DNA of 64,000 bases from Kumtagia sp044326205 (GTDB lineage: Bacteria; Pseudomonadota; Alphaproteobacteria; Rhizobiales; Rhizobiaceae). The stretch is taken from contig NZ_JBIRCY010000009.1 of the NCBI RefSeq assembly GCF_044326205.1, positions 62,001-126,000 of the forward strand. Reading direction: 5' to 3'. Positions within the stretch are counted from its first letter, which is position 1. Every line of letters starts with the position of its first letter. The position numbers and the translations under genes are program-made. Below are positions 54,579-63,197 of this stretch, in pieces. The notes beneath the pieces were generated by a model, which was not told the DNA's origin, made no database searches, and saw nothing but the letters and a program-made list of their open reading frames with translations.

Positions 54579-55640
54579 ATGAGCGACGCTCACAAAGTTC
54601 GCCTGGAGCCGGTCGGCGTGGAGTTCGAGGTGGCGCATGGCGAGACCGTGCTGAACGCCGCGTTCCGGCAAGGCATCGCGCTGCCGCATGGCTGCAAGGA
54701 AGGGCAGTGCTCGGCCTGCAAATGCGTGCTGCTCGACGGCGAGGTCGACATGCTCAAATATTCGACCTTCGCCCTCAACGACATGGAGAAGGACAGCGGT
54801 CACATCCTTCTCTGCCGCTCGATCGCCTATTCCGACATGGAGGTCGAGCTCCTCAACTACGACGAGGAGGTTTTGGCGAAATCGATCGCGGTCAAGACCT
54901 TCAAGGGACGCATCGCAGCGATTGAAAGGCTGACGCATGACATTCGCGGCATCCAAATCGACCTCAACTCCCCGATCAAATTCTGGGCCGGCCAATATGT
55001 CGACATCACGGTCACCACGGAAAAAGGGGAGACGATTACGCGCTCGTTCTCCATGGCAAATACGCCGGACCAAACCCAAAGCCTTTCCTTCATCATCAAG
55101 AAGTACCCCGAAGGAAAGTTTTCCGGCGAGCTCGACTCCGGAGGCATCCGGGTCGGAGCCGAGGTCACCGTCGTCGGACCCTATGGAACCTGCTTCCGGC
55201 GAGAGGACCGGCAGGGACCCCTCGTCCTCGTAGGGGCGGGGTCGGGCATGTCGCCGATCTGGTCGATCCTCAACGATCACCTGAAAAGCGCCGAGCAGCG
55301 GCCGGTGTATTTCTTCTACGGCGCCCGCACGCCGGCCGACCTCTTCTACCTCGACCGCATCGCCGAGCTTACCGGCCGGCACGAGGACGTGACGTTCATC
55401 CCGGTGCTCTCGCACGTCAATGGCGAGGCCTGGGACGGCGAGCGCGGCTTCGTGCATGAGCGCGTCGACGCAAAACTCAAGCAGCTCGCGATCGACGGGG
55501 AGGGCGACGTCTACGCCTGCGGTCCGCCGCCGATGATCGACGCGCTGCAGCCGGTCCTGTTCATGAACGGCTTCGAGACCGAACGCATCTTCTTCGACAA
55601 GTTCACGACTTCGTCCGGCGGCGGGACGCCGGGCCACTGA
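54579..55640 (+). CDS. prmB: Propane monooxygenase reductase
   Basis: A 353-residue NADH reductase that passes electrons to the hydroxylase. An N-terminal plant-type [2Fe-2S] ferredoxin domain has Cys39, Cys44, Cys47 and Cys79 (GCKEGQCSACKC, ILLCR). The FAD domain shows TRSFSMANTP and the NAD domain GAGSGMSPIWSIL and ACGPPPMIDAL. Together they form the classic ferredoxin-reductase three-domain order. The gene follows the hairpin and lies ahead of prmC by 53 bases. Confidence 0.95.
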   Translation: MSDAHKVRLEPVGVEFEVAHGETVLNAAFRQGIALPHGCKEGQCSACKCVLLDGEVDMLKYSTFALNDMEKDSGHILLCRSIAYSDMEVELLNYDEEVLAKSIAVKTFKGRIAAIERLTHDIRGIQIDLNSPIKFWAGQYVDITVTTEKGETITRSFSMANTPDQTQSLSFIIKKYPEGKFSGELDSGGIRVGAEVTVVGPYGTCFRREDRQGPLVLVGAGSGMSPIWSILNDHLKSAEQRPVYFFYGARTPADLFYLDRIAELTGRHEDVTFIPVLSHVNGEAWDGERGFVHERVDAKLKQLAIDGEGDVYACGPPPMIDALQPVLFMNGFETERIFFDKFTTSSGGGTPGH

Positions 55641-55693
55641 CGCCCGCGCCGCGGGAAATTTTCGCCAGCAACTGCAACAAGGGAGTGAAGACC

Positions 55694-56752
55694 ATGCCAG
55701 CAACGTCGAGTTCAGTGGGATCGGGAGCCGCCGGCGCGGCGATCTTCGCCGATTCGGACAGCCGCAAATACCGCTACTTCAGCCCGCGCGGCCAGCGCGC
55801 CACCCACTACGAGGACGTCACGGTCGACGTGCAGCCGGATCCGGAGCGCTACCTGATCCAGAACTGGATCATCTCCTTCGCCAACGGCAAGGGCGCCTAT
55901 GTCAAGGACAATACGGCGGCGCTGAGCTCCAACTGGCACGCCTTCCGCGCCCCCGACCAGGAGTGGGAGCGCACCCATTACCAGCGCCAGTCGAAGATCG
56001 AGACGATGGTGCAGAGCGTTATCGCCAACGGCCGCAAGTCCGGCGCGCCGAAAAGCTTCGACAAGGTCTGGGCAAAGATCCTGCAGACGCATCTCGGCGC
56101 CTGGAAACATGCCGAATTCGGCCTGGGCACCTCGCTGATGCAGGCGCAGCGCTACGGCTACACCCAGATGATCAACAACGCGACGCTGACCAACAGCTCC
56201 TACAAGCTCAGGCTGGCGCAGGACATCACGCTCTACCTCGCCGAGATCGGCTTGGACATCCCGGGCTGGAACGACGAGCTCGGCAAGAAGGCCTGGCTGG
56301 AGGACGGCGCCTGGCAGGGCACGCGCGAGGCGGTCGAGACCATCATGGGCACAGCCGACTATCTCGAGCAGTATTTCGCCATCAACATCGTGTTCGAGCC
56401 GCTGGTCGGCGAGCTGTTCCGCTCCGGTTTCCTGATGCAGGTCGCCGCCGCCAACCACGACTTCATCACGCCGCCTGTGATCTCCGCCGCCGAGGCCGAC
56501 TACGAGCGCAACCTCGCCAACACGATCGACCTGATCTACCTGCTGGCGCATGACGAGAAGCATGCCTCGCACAACCAGAAGCTGTTCAAGGCCTGGCTGA
56601 AGAAGCATCGCGCGCTTGCCGACAAGGCGGCCCAGGGCCTGCAGCCGATCTGGTCGATGCCGCACTCCAAGCCGGTCGCCTTCAGTGACGTGCGGGCGCA
56701 GTCGCAGGAGCGCATCGGCCAGATCATCGGCGAACTCGGCCTCGACGGCTGA
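55694..56752 (+). CDS. prmC: Propane monooxygenase hydroxylase small subunit
   Basis: A 352-residue structural subunit of the hydroxylase that pairs with PrmA as (alpha-beta)2. Typical parts are RKYRYFSPRGQRATHYEDVTVDVQPDPERYLIQNWIISFANGKGAY, FGLGTSLMQAQRYGYTQMINNATLTNSSYKLRLAQDITLYLAEIG and EPLVGELFRSGFLMQVAAANHDFITPPVISAAEADYERN. Diiron ligands are not expected. ATG at 55694 is taken with AGGGAG upstream; a GTG three codons earlier is possible. Confidence 0.94.
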   Translation: MPATSSSVGSGAAGAAIFADSDSRKYRYFSPRGQRATHYEDVTVDVQPDPERYLIQNWIISFANGKGAYVKDNTAALSSNWHAFRAPDQEWERTHYQRQSKIETMVQSVIANGRKSGAPKSFDKVWAKILQTHLGAWKHAEFGLGTSLMQAQRYGYTQMINNATLTNSSYKLRLAQDITLYLAEIGLDIPGWNDELGKKAWLEDGAWQGTREAVETIMGTADYLEQYFAINIVFEPLVGELFRSGFLMQVAAANHDFITPPVISAAEADYERNLANTIDLIYLLAHDEKHASHNQKLFKAWLKKHRALADKAAQGLQPIWSMPHSKPVAFSDVRAQSQERIGQIIGELGLDG

Positions 56753-56780
56753 TCCCCAAACCATTTCAGGAGATACGCAT

Positions 56781-57149
56781 ATGTCACTGACAGCACGCGA
56801 CGCCTCGCACGACAACATCTTCAAGTCGATGAAGGACATCACCTTCGAACAGACGATCTCGGACCAGTGCGGGGTCACCATGAACGACTCGGTCGAGGCC
56901 CGCGCCATCGCCGAGTTCATGGGCAAGAAGCCGAACGTCACCGTCACCTACCAGCCGGCGCTGATCCGCATCGACGGCCACGGCAAGCTGATCTTCAAGA
57001 TGGATGAGATCAGCGAATATCTCGGCCGCGACATGACCGCCGAGATCTTCGAGGTCAACACCTCCACCCACTACGGCCGCATGGTGCGGGTCGACGACAA
57101 CACCGTCATCCTGTTCGGCAACATGGACGACGTCTTCGAATACATCTGA
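56781..57149 (+). CDS. prmD: Propane monooxygenase coupling protein
   Basis: A 122-residue cofactor-free effector (MmoB/DmpM family) that binds the hydroxylase and tunes oxygen activation. The characteristic stretch is ECGVTMNDSVEARAIAEFMG-like (here SDQCGVTMNDSVEARAIAEFMGKKPNVTVTYQPALIRIDG) and the end is FGNMDDVFEYI. It starts after AGGAGA, 28 bases after prmC. It is followed by a strong hairpin and the amidohydrolase gene. Confidence 0.92.
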   Translation: MSLTARDASHDNIFKSMKDITFEQTISDQCGVTMNDSVEARAIAEFMGKKPNVTVTYQPALIRIDGHGKLIFKMDEISEYLGRDMTAEIFEVNTSTHYGRMVRVDDNTVILFGNMDDVFEYI

Positions 57150-57169
57150 GTTCCTCCCGGGGCTCCATG

Positions 57170-57197
57170 CCGGCGCGCCGACGACCCGGCGCGCCGG
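57170..57197 (+). other. Strong intercistronic hairpin after prmD
   Basis: CCGGCGCGCC (57170-57179) and GGCGCGCCGG (57188-57197) form a perfect ten-base GC stem with an eight-base loop, 20 bases after the prmD stop and 31 bases before the amidohydrolase start. There is no U tract. It may separate expression of the core enzyme genes from the accessory ones. Confidence 0.6.
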
Positions 57198-57228
57198 TCC
57201 GATCAACGCAAGCAATGCCGAGGGAACC

Positions 57229-58251
57229 ATGTTCATCACACCGGAAGGCAAGGAAATCTTCGTCGTCGACGGCCACACCCATTTCTGGGACGGCAGCCCG
57301 GCGAACCAGCGCAACATTCACGGCAAGCAGTTCATCGAGTGCTTCTACGCCTACCATACGGGGCTGAGCCCGAAGGAGCAGCTCTGGCCGAAGGACAAGT
57401 TCGAGAAATACAGTGCCGACGATCTTTATCGCGACCTGTTCATCGACGGTCCCGACGACGTGGCGATCGTGCAGTCGACCTATCTGAAGGACTTTTATAC
57501 CAACGGCTTCAACACGATCGAGCGCAACGCCGAGGCGGCGAAACGCTACCCCGAGCGGTTCATCGTCAACGGCTCGTTCGACCCGCGCGACGGCGAGAAG
57601 GCGCTGGAATACATCCACTTCCTGAAGGAGACCTACGACGTCAAGGGCGTGAAGATGTACACGGCCGAGTGGAACGGCGCTTCCAAGGGCTGGAAGCTGA
57701 CCGATCCCGATGCCTACAAATGCTTCGAGCTGTGCGAGAAGCTGGGCATCCGGAACATCCACGTCCACAAGGGCCCGACGATCATCCCGCTCAGCAAGGA
57801 TGCGTTCGACGTCCATGACGTGGATTACGCGGCGACCGATTTCCAGGGGCTGAACTGGATCATCGAGCATTGCGGCCTGCCACGCCTCGACGATTTCTGC
57901 TGGATCGCCACACAGGAGACCAACGTCTATGGCGGGCTGGCGGTGGCGCTGCCCTTCATCCATGCGCGCCCGCGCTATTTCGGCGAGGTCATCTCCGAGC
58001 TGCTGTTCTGGATCGGCCCGGAGAAGATCCTGTTCGGCTCCGACTATGCGATCTGGACGCCGCGCTGGCTGGTCGAAAAATTCTGGGCCTACCAGATTCC
58101 GGAGGACATCGCCGCCGAGCGCGGCGTGCAACTGACCGACGAGATCAAGGAAAAAATCCTCGGCCTCAACGCCGCACGCCTCTACAACATCGACATAGCG
58201 GCGAAGAAGGCGGCGCTTGCCGCCGCGCCGTTCAGCATCGCCGCGGAGTAG
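57229..58251 (+). CDS. Amidohydrolase-family protein of the propane cluster
   Basis: A 340-residue TIM-barrel metal hydrolase of the amidohydrolase-2 type (ACMSD, 2-pyrone-4,6-dicarboxylate and similar). The N-terminal VVDGHTHFWDGSP carries the metal-binding His-x-His (16 and 18), NIHVHKGPTI the next, and LFGSDYAIWTP the Asp near the end. In actinobacterial mim/prm clusters a homologue follows the coupling-protein gene, so it is part of the conserved module. Its reaction is not established. Start ATG 57229 follows GAGGGAAC. Confidence 0.85.
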   Translation: MFITPEGKEIFVVDGHTHFWDGSPANQRNIHGKQFIECFYAYHTGLSPKEQLWPKDKFEKYSADDLYRDLFIDGPDDVAIVQSTYLKDFYTNGFNTIERNAEAAKRYPERFIVNGSFDPRDGEKALEYIHFLKETYDVKGVKMYTAEWNGASKGWKLTDPDAYKCFELCEKLGIRNIHVHKGPTIIPLSKDAFDVHDVDYAATDFQGLNWIIEHCGLPRLDDFCWIATQETNVYGGLAVALPFIHARPRYFGEVISELLFWIGPEKILFGSDYAIWTPRWLVEKFWAYQIPEDIAAERGVQLTDEIKEKILGLNAARLYNIDIAAKKAALAAAPFSIAAE

Positions 58252-58255
58252 GGCG

Positions 58256-59059
58256 ATGGGCGCCGCCGGACTATCGGTCCCCAGCAGCCGCCAGGCAGAA
58301 GTCTGGCGGCGCCTTGCGGAGGTCAACGACCCGGAACTCGACGAGCCGGTGACCGAGATGGGTTTCATCGAGCGCGTCGATGTCGGCGCCGATGGCAGCG
58401 TGGATGTCGACTTCCGCCTGCCCACCTACTGGTGCTCGCCGAACTTCGCCTTCCTGATGCTGGACGGCGTGCGCAAGGCGCTGGATGCGCTGTCCTGGGC
58501 GCCAGCCTATCGGGTGAAACTGCACGACCACATGTTTGCCGACGAAGTCAATCGCGGCATCGAGGCGGGCAGGAGTTTCGGCGACATCTTTGCCGGGCTG
58601 GCGGCCGACCATGATATCGGCGCGCTGCGCGAGACCTTTCGCATGAAGGCGTTCAAGCGCAGGCAGGAAGCGGTGCTCGTCGGCCTGCGCGCGCAGGGCC
58701 TGACGGACCGAGAGATCCTCGGCATGGACCTGACCGCGCTGGACGTCGCGCGGTTCGGGTCCAACGAGGCGGAGAAGCAGAAACCCCGCTACCGCGCTGC
58801 GCTGCTGGAGCGCTTTCCGGCGCGCCGGCCGGCCGAGGCCGCCTTCGTCACCTGGGAGGGTGGTCGCATACCGGACACCGCGCTCGGCGCCTACCTCGCC
58901 GAACTGAGGAGCGTGCGCATCAACATGGAGTTCAACGGCGCGCTGTGCCGTGGCCTGAAGCAGACGCGGTACAAGGAAGTCGAGATGATCGACGGCGAAC
59001 CGACGCTTGTCGACTTCATCCTCGACCGCGTGCCGGAGCGGGCCGCGCCGGGCGCCTGA
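58256..59059 (+). CDS. MIP18/DUF59-type Fe-S protein of the propane cluster
   Basis: A 267-residue protein whose N-terminal about 100 residues form a DUF59/MIP18-type domain (VWRRLAEVNDPELDEPVTEMGFIERVDVGADGSVDVDFRLPTYWCSPNFAFLMLDGV) with the conserved acidic DPEL and a Cys in PTYWCSPNF. The C-terminal part (VLVGLRAQGLTDREILGMDL, MEFNGALCRGLKQTRYKEVEMIDG) has a second Cys and no known domain. DUF59 proteins take part in metal-cluster assembly. It likely helps mature the diiron enzyme or reductase. The ATG sits four bases after the amidohydrolase stop. Confidence 0.8.
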   Translation: MGAAGLSVPSSRQAEVWRRLAEVNDPELDEPVTEMGFIERVDVGADGSVDVDFRLPTYWCSPNFAFLMLDGVRKALDALSWAPAYRVKLHDHMFADEVNRGIEAGRSFGDIFAGLAADHDIGALRETFRMKAFKRRQEAVLVGLRAQGLTDREILGMDLTALDVARFGSNEAEKQKPRYRAALLERFPARRPAEAAFVTWEGGRIPDTALGAYLAELRSVRINMEFNGALCRGLKQTRYKEVEMIDGEPTLVDFILDRVPERAAPGA

Positions 59060-59201
59060 CGCAGATTTTTCGCAACGGCCTCCGCTGAACGAGGCCCCCA
59101 AGAGACTGTTCGGAAATGGGTCAGGCGGATTTGCAACCGGCCTCATCCATCTCCAGCAAGCCTCGTCACAACCCGCCCGTAAGGCGGAAGGAGGAACCCT
59201 C

Positions 59202-60836
59202 ATGCCCAAGATAATGCTCCACAATTCGCAGGCCCGCAGGGCGCTCGCCCGCGGTGTCGGCCGGCTTGCCGCCGCGGTCGAACCGACGCTCGGCCCGAAA
59301 GGCATGAACGCCATGATCGACAGGCCGATCGGCACGCCGATGGTGACGCGCGACGGCGTCAGCATCGCCTCCGAGATCGAGCTTTCCGACCGCTTCGAGA
59401 ACATGGGTGCGCAGGTGGTGCGCGAGGTCTCGATGCAGACCAACGAGGTCGCCGGTGACGGTACGACCACGGCGATCGTGCTCGCCAACGCGCTGATCCA
59501 GGCCGGCATCGCCGCCAACGAGCGCGGCGCCAAGTCGGTGGAACTCTGCAAGGGCATCGAGCTTGCCGTCGCCGCCGTCGTCGGTGCGCTGAAGGCTTCC
59601 GCCAAGCCGGCGAAGGGCAATGGCGTGCTGGCCGCCGTCGCCAACATCGCGGCGACCGACTCGAAACTTGGCGCGCTGGTGGCGGAGGCGCATGAGCGCG
59701 TCGGCGCCGACGGCGTGATCACCACCGATTTCAGCGTCACCACCGAGACGACGCTCGACGTGGTCGAGGGCATGTCGTTCGACCGGGGTTATCTCTCCCA
59801 CCACATGGTCACCGATCAGGAGAAGATGGAGGCCGTGCTCGAGCGGCCGCTGATCCTGATGACGGACCTGAAGATCAAGGAGCCGGAAGCGCTTGATGCC
59901 GCGCGCCGCATCGCCGGAGAGGCCGGCCGGCCGCTGCTGATCGTGGCGGAGGAGATGTCGCCGGACGTGGTGGTGACCCTGCTCGGAAAGCAGGGGCCGG
60001 GCAAATATCTCGTCGTCCATCCGCCGGAGTATGGTCATTGGCGGAAGGCGATGATGGAGGATCTGGCCATCATCACCGGCGGCCGGGTGATCGCCCGCGA
60101 CCTCGGCGGCCGGCTGGAGGAGATTACCGCCGACGATCTCGGCTCGGCCGAGCGGGTGCGCACCAGCGCGTCCCACACCTCAGTGATTCGCGGCGGCGGC
60201 GACCCGGCGGCGATCGCCGCGCGCCGCGCCCAGGTGCAGCGCCAATACGAGAATGCGCCACCCAATATCGAGCAGGACAAGCTGCGCGAGCGTCTGGCGA
60301 AACTCTCCGGCGGCACGGCGATCCTCTATGCCGGCGGCGTCACGCCGGTCGAGCAGAAGCGCACCATCCAGCTCATCGAGGATTCGCTGAACGCGGTGCG
60401 CGCGGCCTCCGAGGAGGGCGTCGTCGCCGGCGGCGGCTCGGCTCTCGCGCAGATCGCGCCGGCACTGGACAGAGTGGCGGCCGGCGTCGACGGCGACGTG
60501 GCTGAGGGCGTGCGGCTGGTGCGATCGGTGCTGGCGCAGCCGCTGCGGCGCATCGCGGCAAATGCCGGCGCCGATCCGGAGGCCGTGGTGGCCGAGGTTA
60601 CCCGCGTCAATGGCGGCTATGGCTACAACGCCTCGGCCGGCACCTACCAGAACATGTTCGAGGCCGGCATCGTCGACCCGGTGCGCGTCACCTACACCGC
60701 GCTCGCCAACGCCGCGTCGGTAGCGACGCTGATCCTCACCACCGAGACGCTGATCGGCGACCTTGCCGACGACGAGGTCGACCCGACCGTCGGCCCGGCG
60801 CTCGGCGGCGGCGCCGAAAAGCTCGGCCGCGCCTGA
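59202..60836 (+). CDS. GroEL-like chaperonin dedicated to the monooxygenase
   Basis: A 544-residue chaperonin with the ATPase signatures VEPTLGPKGMNAMID, RDGVSIASEIEL, EVAGDGTTTAIVLANAL and YNASAGTYQNMFEAGIVDPVRVTYTALANAASVA. It lacks the Gly-Gly-Met C-terminal tail of housekeeping GroEL, ending GGGAEKLGRA, and diverges widely in the apical region. In mycobacterial mim clusters a homologous gene (mimG) is needed for productive folding of the large subunit; the same role is inferred here. No groES is adjacent. The start has a very strong AAGGAGGAA ribosome site. Confidence 0.9.
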   Translation: MPKIMLHNSQARRALARGVGRLAAAVEPTLGPKGMNAMIDRPIGTPMVTRDGVSIASEIELSDRFENMGAQVVREVSMQTNEVAGDGTTTAIVLANALIQAGIAANERGAKSVELCKGIELAVAAVVGALKASAKPAKGNGVLAAVANIAATDSKLGALVAEAHERVGADGVITTDFSVTTETTLDVVEGMSFDRGYLSHHMVTDQEKMEAVLERPLILMTDLKIKEPEALDAARRIAGEAGRPLLIVAEEMSPDVVVTLLGKQGPGKYLVVHPPEYGHWRKAMMEDLAIITGGRVIARDLGGRLEEITADDLGSAERVRTSASHTSVIRGGGDPAAIAARRAQVQRQYENAPPNIEQDKLRERLAKLSGGTAILYAGGVTPVEQKRTIQLIEDSLNAVRAASEEGVVAGGGSALAQIAPALDRVAAGVDGDVAEGVRLVRSVLAQPLRRIAANAGADPEAVVAEVTRVNGGYGYNASAGTYQNMFEAGIVDPVRVTYTALANAASVATLILTTETLIGDLADDEVDPTVGPALGGGAEKLGRA

Positions 60837-60875
60837 CACGACGAACGGTTTCCACGCAGGACAAGGAACAGGACG

Positions 60876-61919
60876 ATGAAAGCTGCCCGTCTCTACGAAT
60901 ACGACCCCAAGATGAACATCCAGCTTAAGATCGAGGATGTTCCCTCGCCGACCATCACCGCCCCGGACGAGGTGATCGTCCGGGTGGGTGCCGCGGGGCT
61001 CTGCCGAACCGACCTTCACATCATCGAAGGCGTTTGGAAGCCGGCTATGGACCCCAACGGCACGCTGCTGCCCTACATTATGGGCCATGAGAACGCCGGC
61101 TGGGTCGAGGAGGTCGGCAGCGGTGTGAAATCAGTGAAGCGCGGCGATGCGGTGATCTGCCATCCGTTCCGCTCCTGCGGCATCTGCCTGAACTGCCGCC
61201 ACGGCGAGGACATGTATTGCGACAACGGCATGTTCCCCGGCCTGGGCATGAATGGCGGCTTCGCCGAATATTTCATCACCAGCGAGCGCTCGCTGATCAA
61301 ACTCAACGCCAACATCACGCCGATCGAGGTGGCGCCGCTGGCCGACGCCGGCATCACCGCCTACCGCGCCGCCAAGCGCGCCGCGAAAATGCTCCGGCCG
61401 GGCAGCTATTGCGTGCTGCTCGGCATCGGCGGCCTCGGTCACATTGCGCTGCAGTCGCTGCACGCCATCTCCGGCTGCCGTATCATCGCCGTCGACCGCG
61501 AGCCGGCCGCGCAACTTCTGGCCAAGGATCTCGGCGCCGATTTCGTGCTGGACGGCGGGCCGAACGTCATCGAGGAGGTCAAGCAGATCACCGGCGGCGG
61601 CGCCCATGTCGTCATCGACTTCGTCGGCGAGCTCGGCGTCGAGAACATCTGCTGGAAGATGGTGCGCAAGGGCGGTCAGCTTTTCGTCGTCGGCTATGGC
61701 GGGCAGGTCAACGTGCCGACCGCGCATCTCGTCATCGAGGAGATCAACATCGGCGGCAGCCTGGTCGGCAATTTCACCGAGCTGGTCGAGTTGATGGAGC
61801 TGAACGCCGACGGCAAGGTGAAGATGCACTACACCGAATACAACCTCGCCAGCATCAACACCGCGCTCGACGATTTCAAGAACCGGCGGTTTACGGGGCG
61901 CGGGGTGATCGTTCCCTGA
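60876..61919 (+). CDS. Zinc-dependent alcohol dehydrogenase of the propane cluster
   Basis: A 347-residue medium-chain dehydrogenase that probably oxidises the 2-propanol made by PrmABCD to acetone. The catalytic zinc site is GLCRTDLH and GHENAGWVEEVG; the structural zinc site is CGICLNCRHGEDMYC; the NAD Rossmann motif is LLGIGGLGHIALQSL followed by the acidic AVDREP. It is the last gene of the plus-strand operon, 39 bases after the chaperonin gene. It is of the secondary-alcohol-type architecture, though substrate preference is not provable here. Confidence 0.9.
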   Translation: MKAARLYEYDPKMNIQLKIEDVPSPTITAPDEVIVRVGAAGLCRTDLHIIEGVWKPAMDPNGTLLPYIMGHENAGWVEEVGSGVKSVKRGDAVICHPFRSCGICLNCRHGEDMYCDNGMFPGLGMNGGFAEYFITSERSLIKLNANITPIEVAPLADAGITAYRAAKRAAKMLRPGSYCVLLGIGGLGHIALQSLHAISGCRIIAVDREPAAQLLAKDLGADFVLDGGPNVIEEVKQITGGGAHVVIDFVGELGVENICWKMVRKGGQLFVVGYGGQVNVPTAHLVIEEINIGGSLVGNFTELVELMELNADGKVKMHYTEYNLASINTALDDFKNRRFTGRGVIVP

Positions 61920-61965
61920 GCGGTGCACTCATCGGCGGATCTTCACGCACTTGCGAAAGGTCTCT

Positions 61966-62868
61966 TCAAGCGAAGACGAAATCTCCAACCGTTAGCGAAC
62001 TCGCGTCCACGCCACGCAGGATAATCTGCTTGATGCCGAGCCCGTAATCTACCGAGATCAATGCATGGCCGGCTGCGTTCTCGTTGATGCTGACCTGGCT
62101 TTCCTCGATGGCCTCAAATCGCAACTGGTCATGCCGCACCGAAAAGTCGCGTATCGTGTCGACACCAATGTCGCTCGGCACGCGCAGTAGGCCAAAGATG
62201 AACGTGTCACGCCCTGCACCGCCCAGTAAGCGGTCAGATCCCGCGCCGCTGCGAATTTGGTCGTCGCCAGCTCCTCCGTCGACGTGCGCGTCTCCGTCGT
62301 TCCAGATCGTGTCGCGCCCATTTCCGCCGATGAGACGGTCAGCACCTCCTCCACCGTCGATGCTGTCGTCCCCGGCTCCGCCATCAAGGATATCGGCATT
62401 GAATTCGGCGCCAGTCAGCGTGTCATTGCCGGCATCCCCAAAAGCGGTGCCTCCACCGCCTCTCGTCGCGAAGCTGATGATGTCGTTCCCGCTATCTCCG
62501 TGGAGTATCGCGTCTGCGCTGACCTCGGCCCGCAAGACGTCATTGCCGCTTCCGCCAAAACCCACGCCGTTCGAGAAGCGACTAAAGACAATCTCGTCGT
62601 CGCCCGCATCACCAAAAAGGCGATCGAAACCGTCATAGCGGAAGATGGCAACGAGCGTATCGTTCCCTTGGCCACCGGACATGTAAGTGGTGCCGCCCGA
62701 TTGGTCGCTACGCAGGTAGTCGTTGCCGGCGCCGCCATAGAGCTCATCGCTACCGCCGCCGGTGAATAGCTGATCATCGCCGCCATTGCCGAAGATCGTA
62801 TCGTTTCCAGCTGTACCCGTCAGACTTTCGGATTCAAATGTGCCGACGATCTCCAACTCTGCCTCCAA
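61966..62868 (-). CDS. RTX calcium-binding repeat protein
   Basis: A 300-residue protein made largely of glycine/aspartate-rich nonapeptide repeats of the form GGxGxDxUx (GNGGDDQLFTGGGSDELYGG, GGAGDDSIDGGGGADRLIGG, GGAGDDQIRSGAGSDRLLGG). Repeats end in FIFGLLRVPSDIGVDTIRDF and a C-terminal hydrophobic region. No signal peptide, as in RTX proteins exported by type I secretion. It may be an adhesin or calcium-binding surface protein. It sits between the monooxygenase operon and its regulator, convergent with the dehydrogenase gene. Confidence 0.85.
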   Translation of the reverse strand: MEAELEIVGTFESESLTGTAGNDTIFGNGGDDQLFTGGGSDELYGGAGNDYLRSDQSGGTTYMSGGQGNDTLVAIFRYDGFDRLFGDAGDDEIVFSRFSNGVGFGGSGNDVLRAEVSADAILHGDSGNDIISFATRGGGGTAFGDAGNDTLTGAEFNADILDGGAGDDSIDGGGGADRLIGGNGRDTIWNDGDAHVDGGAGDDQIRSGAGSDRLLGGAGRDTFIFGLLRVPSDIGVDTIRDFSVRHDQLRFEAIEESQVSINENAAGHALISVDYGLGIKQIILRGVDASSLTVGDFVFA

Positions 62869-63197
62869 ATCCTCTCAACAGCAACCGTAGGTTGCTGTAT
62901 GATGGCAAGGGTAGCGGACAAGTGTACCAATGGCAACAGCAAATAAGGAGTAGCCGGACTAAACAAACCGGCCGACTGCTGTTTTCGTGGAGCGGCCGCC
63001 AGTGCCAAAACCAAGGCGCTGTGGATGTCACGCCGACGACGCGGACTTCGTCTCCGTCACCCGCCTTGACCGCCTTGCTCGATCGACACGCGACCTGAGC
63101 GTCGGAGCGCGGGAAAACGCCATTTGCAGGACGGCCGCACGGATTTTCAAACGGTCTCTTACCGATCCGCCGGCTGGCAAGTTCAAAGCGTCCGACT
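62869..63197. other. Intergenic region with recombinase relic
   Basis: About 330 bases between the RTX gene and the regulator gene. It holds the serine recombinase remnant at about 63038-63097 and otherwise no gene. Its composition is mixed, including an AT-rich patch near 62930. Confidence 0.45.
63038..63097 (+). pseudogene. Remnant of a serine recombinase (resolvase/invertase)
   Basis: In one plus-strand frame the codons give DADFVSVTRLDRLARSTRDL, matching the conserved VTRLDRLARSTRDL core of Hin/Tn3-type serine recombinases. Reading continues into unrelated sequence before and after, so only the core survives. It marks an old transposon or integron event. A short match of about 14-18 residues at this motif is unlikely by chance but is not proof. 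Confidence 0.55.
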
